Origin: Flavobacterium succinicans
GTDB lineage: Bacteria > Bacteroidota > Bacteroidia > Flavobacteriales > Flavobacteriaceae
Assembly: GCF_001662485.1 (NCBI RefSeq)
Contig: NZ_JMTM01000017.1
Location: 496,001 to 560,000, forward strand
Direction: 5' to 3'
Length of the DNA: 64,000 nucleotides
The notes below the pieces were generated by a model, which saw only the letters and a program-made list of their open reading frames with translations, was not told the origin of the DNA and did no database searches. Positions within the stretch are counted from its first letter, which is position 1. Each line of letters starts with the position of its first letter. Position numbers and translations under genes: made by a program. Shown here one piece after another: positions 53,924-63,197 of this stretch.

Positions 53924-54568
53924 ATGACAATTAATAGTTTATTCCAATTTTTAGTACCAAAAGACAAAAAATTCTTTCCACTTTTCGAAGAAGCCTCTAG
54001 TAATTTAATTGAATTGGCTTCGAATTTACACGAAGCAGTTAATTTGCCTTTGAAAGAACGAGAAGTTTTGTTTTTGAAAATTGATGAATTAGAACAGCGT
54101 GGAGAAGATATTACGCGTCAAACCAACCTAGAGTTGAGTAGAAATTTTATTACTCCCTTCGATAGAGAGGACATTCACTCTTTGATTACTTCTATTGACA
54201 ATGTTGCTGATAATTTGCATGGTGCAGCTAGTAGAATGCGTTTGTATCAAGTAGATAAAATTACCAAATCAATTCGTAAATTAACTGAGATCAATCTTGA
54301 GGCTTGTCATCATATTGACGAGGCGGTGAAAGAGTTGAAGAATTTAGAACGAATGAAAACCATTACCAATGCTTGTGCTAAAATAAACAAATTGGAAAAC
54401 AAGTCTGATAATGTTTATAATAAAGCTGTTTTTGAAATTTTTGAAAACGAAACCGATGTAAAAAATATTATTAAATACAAAGAAGTACTTTCTGTATTAG
54501 AAACTGCTACGGATAAATGTAAAAGTGTAGCCAGTGTTTTAGAATCCATCACTGTGAAACACTCATAA
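53924..54568 (+). CDS. DUF47 (PhoU-like) phosphate transport regulator
   Basis: A 214-aa all-helical protein of the DUF47/PhoU-like family ('FFPLFEEASSNLIELASNLHEAVNLP', 'RNFITPFDREDIHSLITSIDNVADNLHGAASRM', 'EVLSVLETATDKCKSVASVLESI'). The motif F-D-R-E-D-I-x-x-L ... D-x-x-x-D is diagnostic. These proteins are encoded next to PiT transporters and modulate phosphate uptake. Here the PiT gene follows 29 bases later, and the two form one transcript. Confidence 0.94.
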   Translation: MTINSLFQFLVPKDKKFFPLFEEASSNLIELASNLHEAVNLPLKEREVLFLKIDELEQRGEDITRQTNLELSRNFITPFDREDIHSLITSIDNVADNLHGAASRMRLYQVDKITKSIRKLTEINLEACHHIDEAVKELKNLERMKTITNACAKINKLENKSDNVYNKAVFEIFENETDVKNIIKYKEVLSVLETATDKCKSVASVLESITVKHS

Positions 54569-54597
54569 ACCTTTTATTCCCTATAGAAAATACAATT

Positions 54598-55887
54598 ATG
54601 GAATTTACTTTATTAATAATTATCATTGTTTTGGCCTTGATTTTTGATTACATCAATGGTTTTCATGATGCAGCCAATGCAATTGCAACTGTGGTAGCTA
54701 CCAAGGTTTTATCTCCTTTTCAAGCTGTGCTTTGGGCTGCTTTTTTTAACTTTTTAGCTTATTGGGTTTTTGGTTTTGGAGTAGCAGATACTGTAGCCAA
54801 AACTGCCAGCACTATGGATATCAACTTGGTAGTCATCTTAGCAGGAGTAATAGCGGCTATTTGTTGGAATTTATTGACTTGGTGGTTAGGAATTCCATCG
54901 AGTTCTTCTCATACCTTGATTGGAGGTTTTGCTGGTGCAGCCATTGCTCATGCAGGGTTTGGAGTGGTAACTTGGTTTAAAGAAGGAAAAGATGGAGGGT
55001 TACCATCTGGAGTGTTAATAGTGATTGCGTTTATTGTTTTAGCGCCTTTGTTAGGAGCTTTGATTTCGTATTTAATCTCTATTTGGTTATTGAATTCTTC
55101 TAAGAAAAGTGTTTATCCAAAAATATTTACCTTGTCAATTATGGCAGTAACGGTTTGGTTTGTTGAAAAACAAATGAAATATTATGCTGATATTGAAAAA
55201 CCAAGATTCGATTCTCACTTTTGGAGTGTTGCTTTTGAAGCGCACAATATCAAATGGTTGTTAGTGGCTTTTATTATCTTATCAATCAGTACATTCTGTT
55301 TAATATTTAGTAGCTTGAATATTCATCAGGCGAATTCATGGTTGAAAAAATTTCAATTACTTTCTTCTGCTGCCTTTAGTTTAGGGCATGGTGGAAATGA
55401 TTCTCAAAAAGTGATGGGGATTATTGCAGCAGCAGTTGCAGTTTATATTCATACGAGTGGAGTCGCTCAAGAATCGTTACCAGATTGGTTGAATGTTATT
55501 TTGCCAAACGATGATAAAGGGATAAAAGGTGCAATGCCTTCATGGATTCCTTTAGCTTGTTATACTGCTATTGCAGCGGGTACTTTGAGTGGGGGTTGGA
55601 AGATTGTGAAAACAATGGGATCCAAGATTACTAAAGTATCATCTTTCGAAGGAGTTGCTGCCGAAACAGCTGGAGCATTGACCTTATATTTTACAGAGCA
55701 TCTTAAGATTCCTGTAAGTACAACACATACGATTACAGGTTCTATCATTGGTGTTGGATTGACTAAAAGAGTTTCTGCAGTGCGTTGGGGCGTAACCGTA
55801 AGTTTGATGTGGGCTTGGGTGTTAACCATTCCGATTTCTGCACTTTTAGCTGCGATTACGTATTATATTTTAAGCATCTTTTTGTAG
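54598..55887 (+). CDS. Inorganic phosphate transporter, PiT family
   Basis: A 429-aa low-affinity phosphate permease. Both inverted-repeat signatures are present: 'DYINGFHDAANAIATVVATKVLSPFQAV' near the N-terminus and 'AFSLGHGGNDSQKVMGIIAA' in the second half. Each is followed by the serine-rich loop ('IPSSSSHTLIGGFAGAA' and 'IPVSTTHTITGSIIGVG'). About ten membrane helices are predicted. It takes up phosphate with H+ or Na+ and is coupled with the DUF47 protein upstream. A terminator follows 18 bases after the stop. Confidence 0.97.
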   Translation: MEFTLLIIIIVLALIFDYINGFHDAANAIATVVATKVLSPFQAVLWAAFFNFLAYWVFGFGVADTVAKTASTMDINLVVILAGVIAAICWNLLTWWLGIPSSSSHTLIGGFAGAAIAHAGFGVVTWFKEGKDGGLPSGVLIVIAFIVLAPLLGALISYLISIWLLNSSKKSVYPKIFTLSIMAVTVWFVEKQMKYYADIEKPRFDSHFWSVAFEAHNIKWLLVAFIILSISTFCLIFSSLNIHQANSWLKKFQLLSSAAFSLGHGGNDSQKVMGIIAAAVAVYIHTSGVAQESLPDWLNVILPNDDKGIKGAMPSWIPLACYTAIAAGTLSGGWKIVKTMGSKITKVSSFEGVAAETAGALTLYFTEHLKIPVSTTHTITGSIIGVGLTKRVSAVRWGVTVSLMWAWVLTIPISALLAAITYYILSIFL

Positions 55888-55905
55888 TGTGGCATAGCAT
55901 AAGTT

Positions 55906-55944
55906 AAGGTCTATTGAGAAGTTTTTCTTAATAGGCCTTTTTTT
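55906..55944 (+). terminator. Terminator of the PiT transcript
   Basis: A 13-bp stem with two G-U pairs (55906-55918 with 55927-55939), an eight-base loop and a seven-T tail. It lies between convergent genes. Confidence 0.85.
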
Positions 55945-55949
55945 ATGGT

Positions 55950-56417
55950 TTATCGTTCACAATATTTTTTTAAGGAATACAATGCTTTTTCTTGGATCTT
56001 TTGCTGAAAAAAACCAGTCCATCCAAATAGGTATCCTTTCCATCCTAAAGCTTGTTGCGACCATTTCCATACATTAAAGTTGTCGTTATGTTTATAGATA
56101 AGCCCGTCTTTGAATTCAAACTCGGCAGCGATATGATTGACCACTTTTTTGTTAGTTTGAGAGAAAGTATAATGGGCAACCCATTGTGCAATGCCGGATG
56201 TGTCATTTGCTTTAACATTAGAATACTCTATTTTGATGTTTCCTTTGGCTCTTTCTAAAAGCATTTTCCACATCATATTGACTTGTTCTTTTTTTAAAAG
56301 GCCGAAAGCGGGATCGCGAAATTCAATGTCGGGGTGATAACATTGCTTCATGGAAAGAGCGTCGCCATTTTGAAAAGCTGTGTAGAATTTATGGATGAGT
56401 TGTTTGTTTGGATGCAT
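55950..56417 (-). CDS. NTF2-like (SnoaL/ketosteroid isomerase-like) protein
   Basis: A 155-aa cytoplasmic protein. 'LIHKFYTAFQNGDALSMKQCYHPDIEFRDPAFGLLKKEQVNMMWKMLLERA' followed by 'GIAQWVAHYTFSQTNKKVVNHIAAEFEFKDGLIYKHNDNFNVWKWSQQALG' fits the NTF2-like fold. The frame extends to 56459, but that start would overlap the M23 gene; the ATG at 56417 lies 2 bases after the M23 stop and fits the family N-terminus. Its substrate is unknown, and it is distinct from the secreted NTF2-like protein at 7721. Confidence 0.88.
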   Translation of the reverse strand: MHPNKQLIHKFYTAFQNGDALSMKQCYHPDIEFRDPAFGLLKKEQVNMMWKMLLERAKGNIKIEYSNVKANDTSGIAQWVAHYTFSQTNKKVVNHIAAEFEFKDGLIYKHNDNFNVWKWSQQALGWKGYLFGWTGFFQQKIQEKALYSLKKYCER

Positions 56418-56419
56418 GA

Positions 56420-57100
56420 TTATGAGTTGATTTTTAGTAATAAATTGGGATTCGGACAATTTTCAAGATAAAATGAAAGGGAGCTTGGGCTGCATACGCC
56501 TGGATAATCTCCTTCTTTGTTTTGTATGTCTTTTATGATTTGAAAATGCAAATGAGGTGCGTAATCGCCATTTACGCTAGCGTTTCCTAGTGTTGCTATC
56601 TGTTCTCCTTTTTTTATGATTTGTCCTTTAGACAGTATTTGAAGGCTTTCTACGGATAAGTGACCATATAAAGTATAGAATTTATGACCGTCTATTTCGT
56701 GTTCTAGAATAATGGTGGGACCATAATCTCCTAAGTTGTCATTAAACTGAAAGCTGTGAATTTTTCCATCCAAAGCAGCTAAAATAGGAGTTTCGGCAGT
56801 TGTCCATAAGTCCAAACCGATATGAATATTACGTTCTTCTTGCTTAACGCTTTTGAAAACGGGGCTTCGTTTGTAAAGGTTTCTAGTCTCATTATATCCA
56901 CCAAAAGCTATTTTGGCATTGTTTTCCTTTAAAAGCTTATGTATGAAGTTCTCAAAATCTTCTGATGTGGTAGGGTTTGATTTTGCTAAAGCTTTGTTGT
57001 TTATAGATAAGTCTAAAGGAAAATATAACGAATTCGGGATATCAGGAGCAATTACTTTGACTTCTGTAAGATTGTACAATAAATTTTCAAAAGGGCTCAT
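56420..57100 (-). CDS. M23-family peptidase-like protein
   Basis: A 226-aa protein with a LytM/peptidase M23 domain. The zinc-ligand motif is in 'RNIHIGLDLWTTAETPI' (H-x-G-x-D), and 'YGHLS' and 'APHLHFQII' (H-x-H) supply the rest of the site. There is no signal peptide or membrane anchor, which is unusual for a cell-wall endopeptidase. It may be a cytosolic or leaderless member, or may act on a different peptide. It lies directly upstream of, and is co-transcribed with, the NTF2-like gene. Confidence 0.9.
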   Translation of the reverse strand: MSPFENLLYNLTEVKVIAPDIPNSLYFPLDLSINNKALAKSNPTTSEDFENFIHKLLKENNAKIAFGGYNETRNLYKRSPVFKSVKQEERNIHIGLDLWTTAETPILAALDGKIHSFQFNDNLGDYGPTIILEHEIDGHKFYTLYGHLSVESLQILSKGQIIKKGEQIATLGNASVNGDYAPHLHFQIIKDIQNKEGDYPGVCSPSSLSFYLENCPNPNLLLKINS

Positions 57101-57177
57101 GCTGTATTGTGATTTTTTTTAAAAGTAGTAAAAAAGCACATAACTAAACACTAATTTTTTTTGAACTATATTTTTAT

Positions 57178-57211
57178 AAAAAAAATGCCGTTTCAATAGA
57201 GAAACGACATT
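57178..57211 (-). terminator. Terminator of the E1 dehydrogenase gene
   Basis: Minus-strand stem AATGTCGTTTC/GAAACGGCATT (11 bp with one G-U pair), a six-base loop and an eight-U tail, 20 bases after the stop codon. Confidence 0.85.
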
Positions 57212-57231
57212 AGAAAAAGTGATTAATAAAG

Positions 57232-59640
57232 TTAGTATAAACTAGGGAATTTAACTGGATTACTTTCGTTCATCATACTGTATATTTTTTCGAAAATATC
57301 TTCGGTTGAAGGTTTTGAAAAATAATCTCCATCGGTTCCATAAGCAGGACGATGTGCTTTGGCAGTAAGTGTTTCTGGTTTACTATCCAAATATTTATAT
57401 CCGTCTTGAATTTCTGTAATTTGCTGTAAGATATAAGCTGAAGCTCCACCAGGAACATCTTCGTCGATTACCAAAAGGCGATTTGTTTTGGCTAAACTCT
57501 TAACTATATCATGATCCAAGTCAAAAGGAAGTAATGACTGAATGTCAATTACCTCGCAGTTTATGCCTACTTCTAAAAGTTCGTTAGCTGCTTGTTGTAC
57601 TAATCGCAAAGTAGAGCCGTAAGAAACTAAAGTGATATCGGTACCTTCTTTTAAAGTTTCAACAACTCCAATAGGGGTTTTGAATTCACCATAATTGGTT
57701 GGTGCTACTTCTTTCAAGCGATACCCATTCAAACATTCTATTACTAATGCAGGTTCGTCACATTCCAATAGAGAGTTGTAAAATCCAGCAGCTTGTGTCA
57801 TGTTTCTAGGTACCAAAACGTGCATTCCTCGAACTGCGTTTATGATCATTCCCATTGGGGAACCAGAATGCCAAATTCCTTCTAGACGATGACCACGAGT
57901 ACGAACAATAAGTGGTGCTTTTTGTTTTCCAACCGTACGATATTGTAAGGTGGCCAAATCATCGCTCATGATTTGGATCGCATAAAGCAAATAATCTAAA
58001 TACTGAATTTCAGCAATAGGGCGCAATCCTCTCAATGCCATTCCTATCCCTTGACCTACAATAGTTGCTTCGCGAATGCCGGTATCGGCCACACGAAGTT
58101 CACCGTATTTTTCTTGCATGCCTTCTAAGCCTTGATTTACATCTCCAATAGCACCAGCATCTTCACCAAAAATTAGAACTTCGGGATGTTTATTAAAAAG
58201 AGCATCGAAATTATCGCGTAAAATCATTCTTCCGTCTGTATCGGCAGAAGCATTTTCCTTATAGGTTGGCGCTATTTTTTGTATAGAATGTACATTTAGT
58301 GCAGATTCAGAGTGAAGATTACTGCTGAATTTTGGTTGTGTAATGCCAATATAATTTGAAATCCATTGTGCTAGTTCGTGATGACCATTTTGATTGATGA
58401 CCAAGCGCAATGACTTTCTTGCGGCAATTAAGATTTCCTTTTTTAAAGGGTTCTTAATGGCTTTTAAATCAGCGCAATGTTTTAGAATAAAATCTTTGTT
58501 GGTGCTTGATGGCGCAATTTTTTCTAGCAAACCAATGAGTTCTTTTTGTTCATTGATTATAGGTTGGATAAAGTTGTTCCAAGCTTCTTTTTTGGCTTCT
58601 ACTACTTCTTTTTTAGCTTCGGCATCAATTGCGTCTAATTCTTCTGGCGATGCAATATTGATGGCAATCATCCATAAACGCATTTGACGCAAACAATCGA
58701 ATTCTTTTTCCCAGGCCAAACGCTCACTATCTTTATAGCGTTCATGTGAACCAGAGGTAGAATGACCTTGGGGTTGGGTAAGTTCATGCACGTGAATCAA
58801 AACGGGTACATGTTCTTTTCGGGCAATTGCTGCGGCTTTTTCGTAGGTAGCGATCAATTCTGCATAATCCCAACCTTTTACTCTGAAAATTTCATAGCCG
58901 TTACTATTTTCGTCTCTTTGGTATCCTTTTAAAATTTCAGAAATATTTTCTTTGGTGGTTTGATGTTTAGCATGAACAGAAATACCATACTCGTCATCCC
59001 ATACACTCATTACCATTGGAACTTGTAAAACACCAGCAGCATTGATGGTTTCAAAAAACAATCCTTCAGAGGTACTAGCGTTGCCGATAGTTCCCCACGC
59101 GATTTCGTTTCCGTTAGTTGAAAAATTAGCAGCATTAGTGATGCCAGAGACGTTTCTGTATATTTTGGAAGCTTGAGCTAATCCTAATAATCTAGGCATT
59201 TGTCCAGCAGTTGGAGAAATATCAGCACTTGAGTTTTTTTGTTGGGTTAAGTTTTTCCATGACCCATCTTCGTTTAGACTATGAGTCACAAAATGGCCTC
59301 CCATTTGTCTTCCTGCCGACATGGGGTCGAAAGAAAGATCGGTATGTCCGTAGAGTCCAGCGAAAAATTGTACAGGTGTTAATTCACCTATCGCCATCAT
59401 AAAAGTTTGATCTCGGTAATATCCAGAACGAAAATCTCCATTTTGAAAAGCTTTGGCCATTGCCAATTGTGGTACTTCTTTACCATCTCCAAAAATTCCA
59501 AATTTGGCTTTGCCAGTAAGTACTTCTTTGCGTCCTAAAAGGCTACATTCCCGACTGGTAATGGCTAATTTGTAATCGTTTATAACTTCTGTTTTGAAAT
59601 CTTCAAAAGTTAGAGTAGTGTTGTGTTGTTCTTTTACCAT
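57232..59640 (-). CDS. 2-oxoacid dehydrogenase E1, fused alpha and beta subunits
   Basis: An 802-aa thiamine-diphosphate enzyme. The N-terminal half is the E1 alpha subunit ('GYYRDQTFMMAIGELTPVQFFAGLYGH', and the ThDP-binding region 'GTIGNASTSEGLFFETINAAGVLQVPMVM'). The C-terminal half from about residue 460 is the E1 beta subunit ('RDNFDALFNKHPEVLIFGEDAGAIGDVNQGLEG', 'DTGIREATIVGQGIGMALRGLRPIAEIQYLDYL', 'DEDVPGGASAYI'). Fused alpha/beta E1 proteins of this type are common in Bacteroidetes and are assigned to branched-chain 2-oxoacid or pyruvate oxidation; the substrate cannot be settled here. E2 and E3 genes are not in the window. Confidence 0.94.
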   Translation of the reverse strand: MVKEQHNTTLTFEDFKTEVINDYKLAITSRECSLLGRKEVLTGKAKFGIFGDGKEVPQLAMAKAFQNGDFRSGYYRDQTFMMAIGELTPVQFFAGLYGHTDLSFDPMSAGRQMGGHFVTHSLNEDGSWKNLTQQKNSSADISPTAGQMPRLLGLAQASKIYRNVSGITNAANFSTNGNEIAWGTIGNASTSEGLFFETINAAGVLQVPMVMSVWDDEYGISVHAKHQTTKENISEILKGYQRDENSNGYEIFRVKGWDYAELIATYEKAAAIARKEHVPVLIHVHELTQPQGHSTSGSHERYKDSERLAWEKEFDCLRQMRLWMIAINIASPEELDAIDAEAKKEVVEAKKEAWNNFIQPIINEQKELIGLLEKIAPSSTNKDFILKHCADLKAIKNPLKKEILIAARKSLRLVINQNGHHELAQWISNYIGITQPKFSSNLHSESALNVHSIQKIAPTYKENASADTDGRMILRDNFDALFNKHPEVLIFGEDAGAIGDVNQGLEGMQEKYGELRVADTGIREATIVGQGIGMALRGLRPIAEIQYLDYLLYAIQIMSDDLATLQYRTVGKQKAPLIVRTRGHRLEGIWHSGSPMGMIINAVRGMHVLVPRNMTQAAGFYNSLLECDEPALVIECLNGYRLKEVAPTNYGEFKTPIGVVETLKEGTDITLVSYGSTLRLVQQAANELLEVGINCEVIDIQSLLPFDLDHDIVKSLAKTNRLLVIDEDVPGGASAYILQQITEIQDGYKYLDSKPETLTAKAHRPAYGTDGDYFSKPSTEDIFEKIYSMMNESNPVKFPSLY

Positions 59641-59664
59641 GATGCTGTTGATAGTAATTTTCTA

Positions 59665-59672
59665 CAAACTTA
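59665..59672 (-). promoter_or_regulatory. Bacteroidetes -7 box (TAAGTTTG) of the E1 gene
   Basis: A minus-strand TAAGTTTG matches TAnnTTTG, about 25 bases before the ATG at 59640. No clear -33 box. Confidence 0.45.
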
Positions 59673-59827
59673 CTTAAAAACAAGTGATTTTCATAATTCG
59701 TTGCGTAAAATAAAATTAAATTATTTTCAACAAAATCTGTTTAATTGGGGGGTAGAATCATGTAATTGTGTATTTATTTGTTAAAAATATAACAAATATT
59801 TATTTTTTAATCAATTTTTAAATGATT

Positions 59828-62659
59828 TTAAAACCATTTTCGGGTAAAAAGACTGATTAGTTTACCAGGATCAAATGTTACTACAAAACGAATTTTCTGA
59901 TTATAATGGGATTGGGATATTTCCCATCCATTGCTTGAATACACCGGGAAATAGAGTTCGAAATAATCCGTAAGTAAATTTAATCGAACGCCACTATCGT
60001 AAACAAATTGTGCTTGGGTGCCTCTATTTTTTACAAAACCAACATCGCCATACAATTCTATCCAATTCCAAATATTAAAACTTGCATTACAAGTAGTCAA
60101 CCATTGATTTGCATAGGGTTTATTGAGTTTTGACTTAAATCCTCCTTCAGCCAAAATAAATTGTCGGCTAAAAAAACCAGTGCTTTCTGAACGACCGTAA
60201 TAGTTATAGTCAAACAAATAATCGGTCGGACGATCTAAGGCATAACTAAAAAAATTAGAATCAGTTGAAGTGTTGTACAAAAAGCGGCCTACAAATAATC
60301 GTACATTCAATTGGCGATTAGCATGAAACAGTTTTCGGTATTCAATTTCTGCCGATGTTTTGCCAAATTCTTTTGCCAATTGCAAATCGGTTGTAAAGCT
60401 TAAATGATTGGTTATTTCTGTTTTTGAATTGATGTATTTTGCATTAAAAACAGCATAATTGAGCAAAGATTTGTCTGCTACGATGGCACTTTTTTCTCTT
60501 TCGACCATCACATGACGAAAGACCAAAAGTTGTTTGCGATTGTCTCGGAAATCTTTACCTCTTATTTGCATTTGAATCATGGGATTGAGTCGAAGATAGG
60601 TGGCATCAGGAGCATAATGAAAGTAGGATGCGCCAAGGGAATAACGAACATTGTATAATCGGCTTTCGCGGTAATTTTGATTGATGACAAAAAAACCAGA
60701 ACCTGAAAAAGTCTGTGTTTTTATAGAATACATTGGACTAAAGTCGAAAGTAAAAGGTTTGTTTAGAATAGTTTTATTATGAAAACGCATACCAGGAGAA
60801 AAACCATCATATACATTGAATCCTAAAGCAGGAGTAAACAAAACTTGATTGTAATAAGGGTCTTCTAAATCTTTTAAGAATACAAATTTTATGGGGCGGT
60901 TGTTGGGGAAAAAACCGTCCAATTTCTTCCAGTTATTTCTCAGGTTAAATTCAGGAACTTCATCCTTTATATTCAAAACAATTTTATCGGCATTTTCTCT
61001 TGGTATCGTATAAATAGTATCAGGATTTTTTGGAATATCTAGCCATTTACTGAATACAATTGCTCCTTTTTTTATTCCATAAATTGGCATTGGCACTGCT
61101 ACACCTGTTTTGCTTTTGATGGCAAAGCTAATACTATCTTTGGTATGGGTGACATGATCGAATTTGTAGTCGATGAGTTTTCTGGAGCCAATGATAGTTT
61201 CAAAGAACCAGTCGATATTTTTTGAAGTATTCGAATTTAGAATGGTTTTTAAATCTGAGCCATTGGATTGTTTTTGCTGATTTAATTCGAAAAAAGTGGC
61301 AATACTTTTAGGAACAACGTCTTCTTTCAAATATTCATTTAAATACCTAAAACTCAATCCTGCTCTATATTTACTGGCAATTTGCTCGTTGAATCGTAGT
61401 AATGTGTTTTTGGGATCGCTTAGAGATTGATCCAAATTTTTTCTGGCCATGAGCATATAAAAATAACTGTATTGCTCATTAAAATCTAAATTGATAAGAT
61501 TGTAGCCTTTAAGTAATTTTATTTTTCCGATCGTTCCAAGCATTTTACTATTAGGATGAAACGTGTCGATGTATTGCATCATCGTAAAAACTTGTATTCC
61601 ATCATAAATCCAGTTGTCTTCTCTAGGATTCAAACGCAAACTGTTTTTTAAATAATTGTTTAAGAACGTTTTTAAAAATTGCAATTCAAAAATAAATTCG
61701 TTGCTAAACGGACTGACAAAAGAAGGCAATTGATTCAGCCCATAAAAAGGGTTATGTTCATAATCTGATTGCGAAACAGTTATTTTTTCATGAGGAAAGG
61801 CTCCGATAGTAGTTCTTGCAAAATGGGAAATTTGATTGATAATTATTGCTTTATTGATGGAATCTATTTGATAGTCATTAAGATTGGTTTGTATTTCTAT
61901 AAAGTCGCTTTTATAAGTCGTAAAACTGTTTTTTTCTTCTATAAACAAACTAAAATCAGTTCTATTTTTATCGCTTAAAAAATAACTATTCGAATGGTTA
62001 TCTCTGTTCGTTTTTGCACAAATCATATCGCTAGTTACACTAAAATTTAAGGGTACTTTTAGGGTAACTTCATAAGAACAAATAGCGTTGGCGATATCTT
62101 CTAAATTGGCATTGCTATTTTGAATAAAATGGTGATTTTCGTATCGGGCAGGCGATAGGAACCAATTTTTCAAGGTCATTTTTTTGGCTGTATAGCCGAT
62201 TCCAGTAAAACGATCACTAGGAATTTTTGCAGTATATGAAAGTTGAACTAAGGTCGTTTGATGAGGAAGTAATGGTTTTGTAAGCTTTAGCTCTATTACA
62301 TCTGGTTTTTCATGTAATCGATTCCAAGACATTTCGGTTTGATCCTTATCTTGAATGTTCAAATGAAATGTGCCTCCTCGTTCCTGTTTTTTTGCCAAAT
62401 GAAAACCACGGTAAAATTCATCCGAGAATCGCTTGCTTAAGGGCGTTGAAACATCGGAATAAGCATGGTTCCAATCGTTCAGGATTATACTCTTTAGTGT
62501 GTCGTTAGAGTCATTAAAAAAAAGAAGTTCCTGCTCTACATATAATGATTTATTTACCCAATTTACTGCTACTTCTAATTTAGAATGGTGTTGTGCCTTT
62601 ATTGAAGGTGAGATAGTAAGTACCAATAAAAGCAATAAAGTATAGGAATTACGCATCAA
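59828..62659 (-). CDS. M1-aminopeptidase-like protein with degenerate active site and C-terminal barrel
   Basis: A 943-aa exported protein with a signal peptide ('LLLLLVLTISPSIKAQ'). The first ~450 residues follow the M1 aminopeptidase layout: a beta-rich N-domain, then 'YEHNPFYGLNQLPSFVSPF', where active enzymes have G-x-M-E-N-P. The expected HExxH is replaced by 'FELQF' near residue 325, and the downstream N-E-G by 'IYDG'. From about residue 580 the sequence has outer-membrane barrel character ('GFNVYDGFSPGMRFHN', 'YSLGASYFHYAPDATYLRLNP', ending 'IRFVVTFDPGKLISLFTRKWF'). It is probably an outer-membrane protein with a non-catalytic peptidase-like domain; the function is unknown. Confidence 0.82.
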   Translation of the reverse strand: MMRNSYTLLLLLVLTISPSIKAQHHSKLEVAVNWVNKSLYVEQELLFFNDSNDTLKSIILNDWNHAYSDVSTPLSKRFSDEFYRGFHLAKKQERGGTFHLNIQDKDQTEMSWNRLHEKPDVIELKLTKPLLPHQTTLVQLSYTAKIPSDRFTGIGYTAKKMTLKNWFLSPARYENHHFIQNSNANLEDIANAICSYEVTLKVPLNFSVTSDMICAKTNRDNHSNSYFLSDKNRTDFSLFIEEKNSFTTYKSDFIEIQTNLNDYQIDSINKAIIINQISHFARTTIGAFPHEKITVSQSDYEHNPFYGLNQLPSFVSPFSNEFIFELQFLKTFLNNYLKNSLRLNPREDNWIYDGIQVFTMMQYIDTFHPNSKMLGTIGKIKLLKGYNLINLDFNEQYSYFYMLMARKNLDQSLSDPKNTLLRFNEQIASKYRAGLSFRYLNEYLKEDVVPKSIATFFELNQQKQSNGSDLKTILNSNTSKNIDWFFETIIGSRKLIDYKFDHVTHTKDSISFAIKSKTGVAVPMPIYGIKKGAIVFSKWLDIPKNPDTIYTIPRENADKIVLNIKDEVPEFNLRNNWKKLDGFFPNNRPIKFVFLKDLEDPYYNQVLFTPALGFNVYDGFSPGMRFHNKTILNKPFTFDFSPMYSIKTQTFSGSGFFVINQNYRESRLYNVRYSLGASYFHYAPDATYLRLNPMIQMQIRGKDFRDNRKQLLVFRHVMVEREKSAIVADKSLLNYAVFNAKYINSKTEITNHLSFTTDLQLAKEFGKTSAEIEYRKLFHANRQLNVRLFVGRFLYNTSTDSNFFSYALDRPTDYLFDYNYYGRSESTGFFSRQFILAEGGFKSKLNKPYANQWLTTCNASFNIWNWIELYGDVGFVKNRGTQAQFVYDSGVRLNLLTDYFELYFPVYSSNGWEISQSHYNQKIRFVVTFDPGKLISLFTRKWF

Positions 62660-63025
62660 ACAGTGGTAAGTTTTGGGTAAATTTGAACTTTATAAAAATA
62701 GGTATTCTTGCTGAAAGTATAGGAAAAGATTTTGAAATGTTTACAATTTCTAAAAATTTGATTTTTGTAACTACTCAGCTTGACCTGCTTTCATTTGGCT
62801 CGAGCTTTAGCTGGAGTTATGCAGATTGATTGCTTTGGCTTTAGTCAAATAAAAGTAGCTAATTTTGGTTAAAGTCGTTAAAAACTTTCAAATTTCACTT
62901 CTTCAACTAAAGTTAGAGGCAATTAATGTCCAATAAAATGCCAGAAAAGGTGCCATTTTTTTTAAAGAACTGCCCTTAACGCATACCAAAAAATTAAAGG
63001 TACCCGTTGGGTGAAATTATTTTTT
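62660..63025. other. Intergenic DNA between the M1-like gene and repeat B copy 3
   Basis: About 365 bases with no open frame of note and no recognisable RNA. It should hold the promoter of the M1-like gene, but no full TAnnTTTG match was identified close to the start. Confidence 0.35.
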
Positions 63026-63160
63026 ACCACACTTTGATGCCTCAGTCCAGGCTAGAATCATAGAATTTGCTGTTTTTAAGAGAAACAAATAGACGTTTTA
63101 CTATTCACATAGGTAATCTATTGTGAAAAAGCGATTTTTTTTCTCGTTCTGTTTATATGG
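63026..63160 (+). repeat. Dispersed repeat family B, copy 3
   Basis: It begins ACCACACTTTGATGCCTCAG, nearly the same as copy 2, and contains AGACGTTTTACTATTCACATAG with the hairpin partner CTATTGTGAA. The right end (ATTCTATGTGGT in the other copies) is missing or diverged, so this copy seems 3'-truncated. Confidence 0.75.
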
Positions 63161-63197
63161 AATAACTAACGGGTAGTCATATAAGTTTTAAATATAA

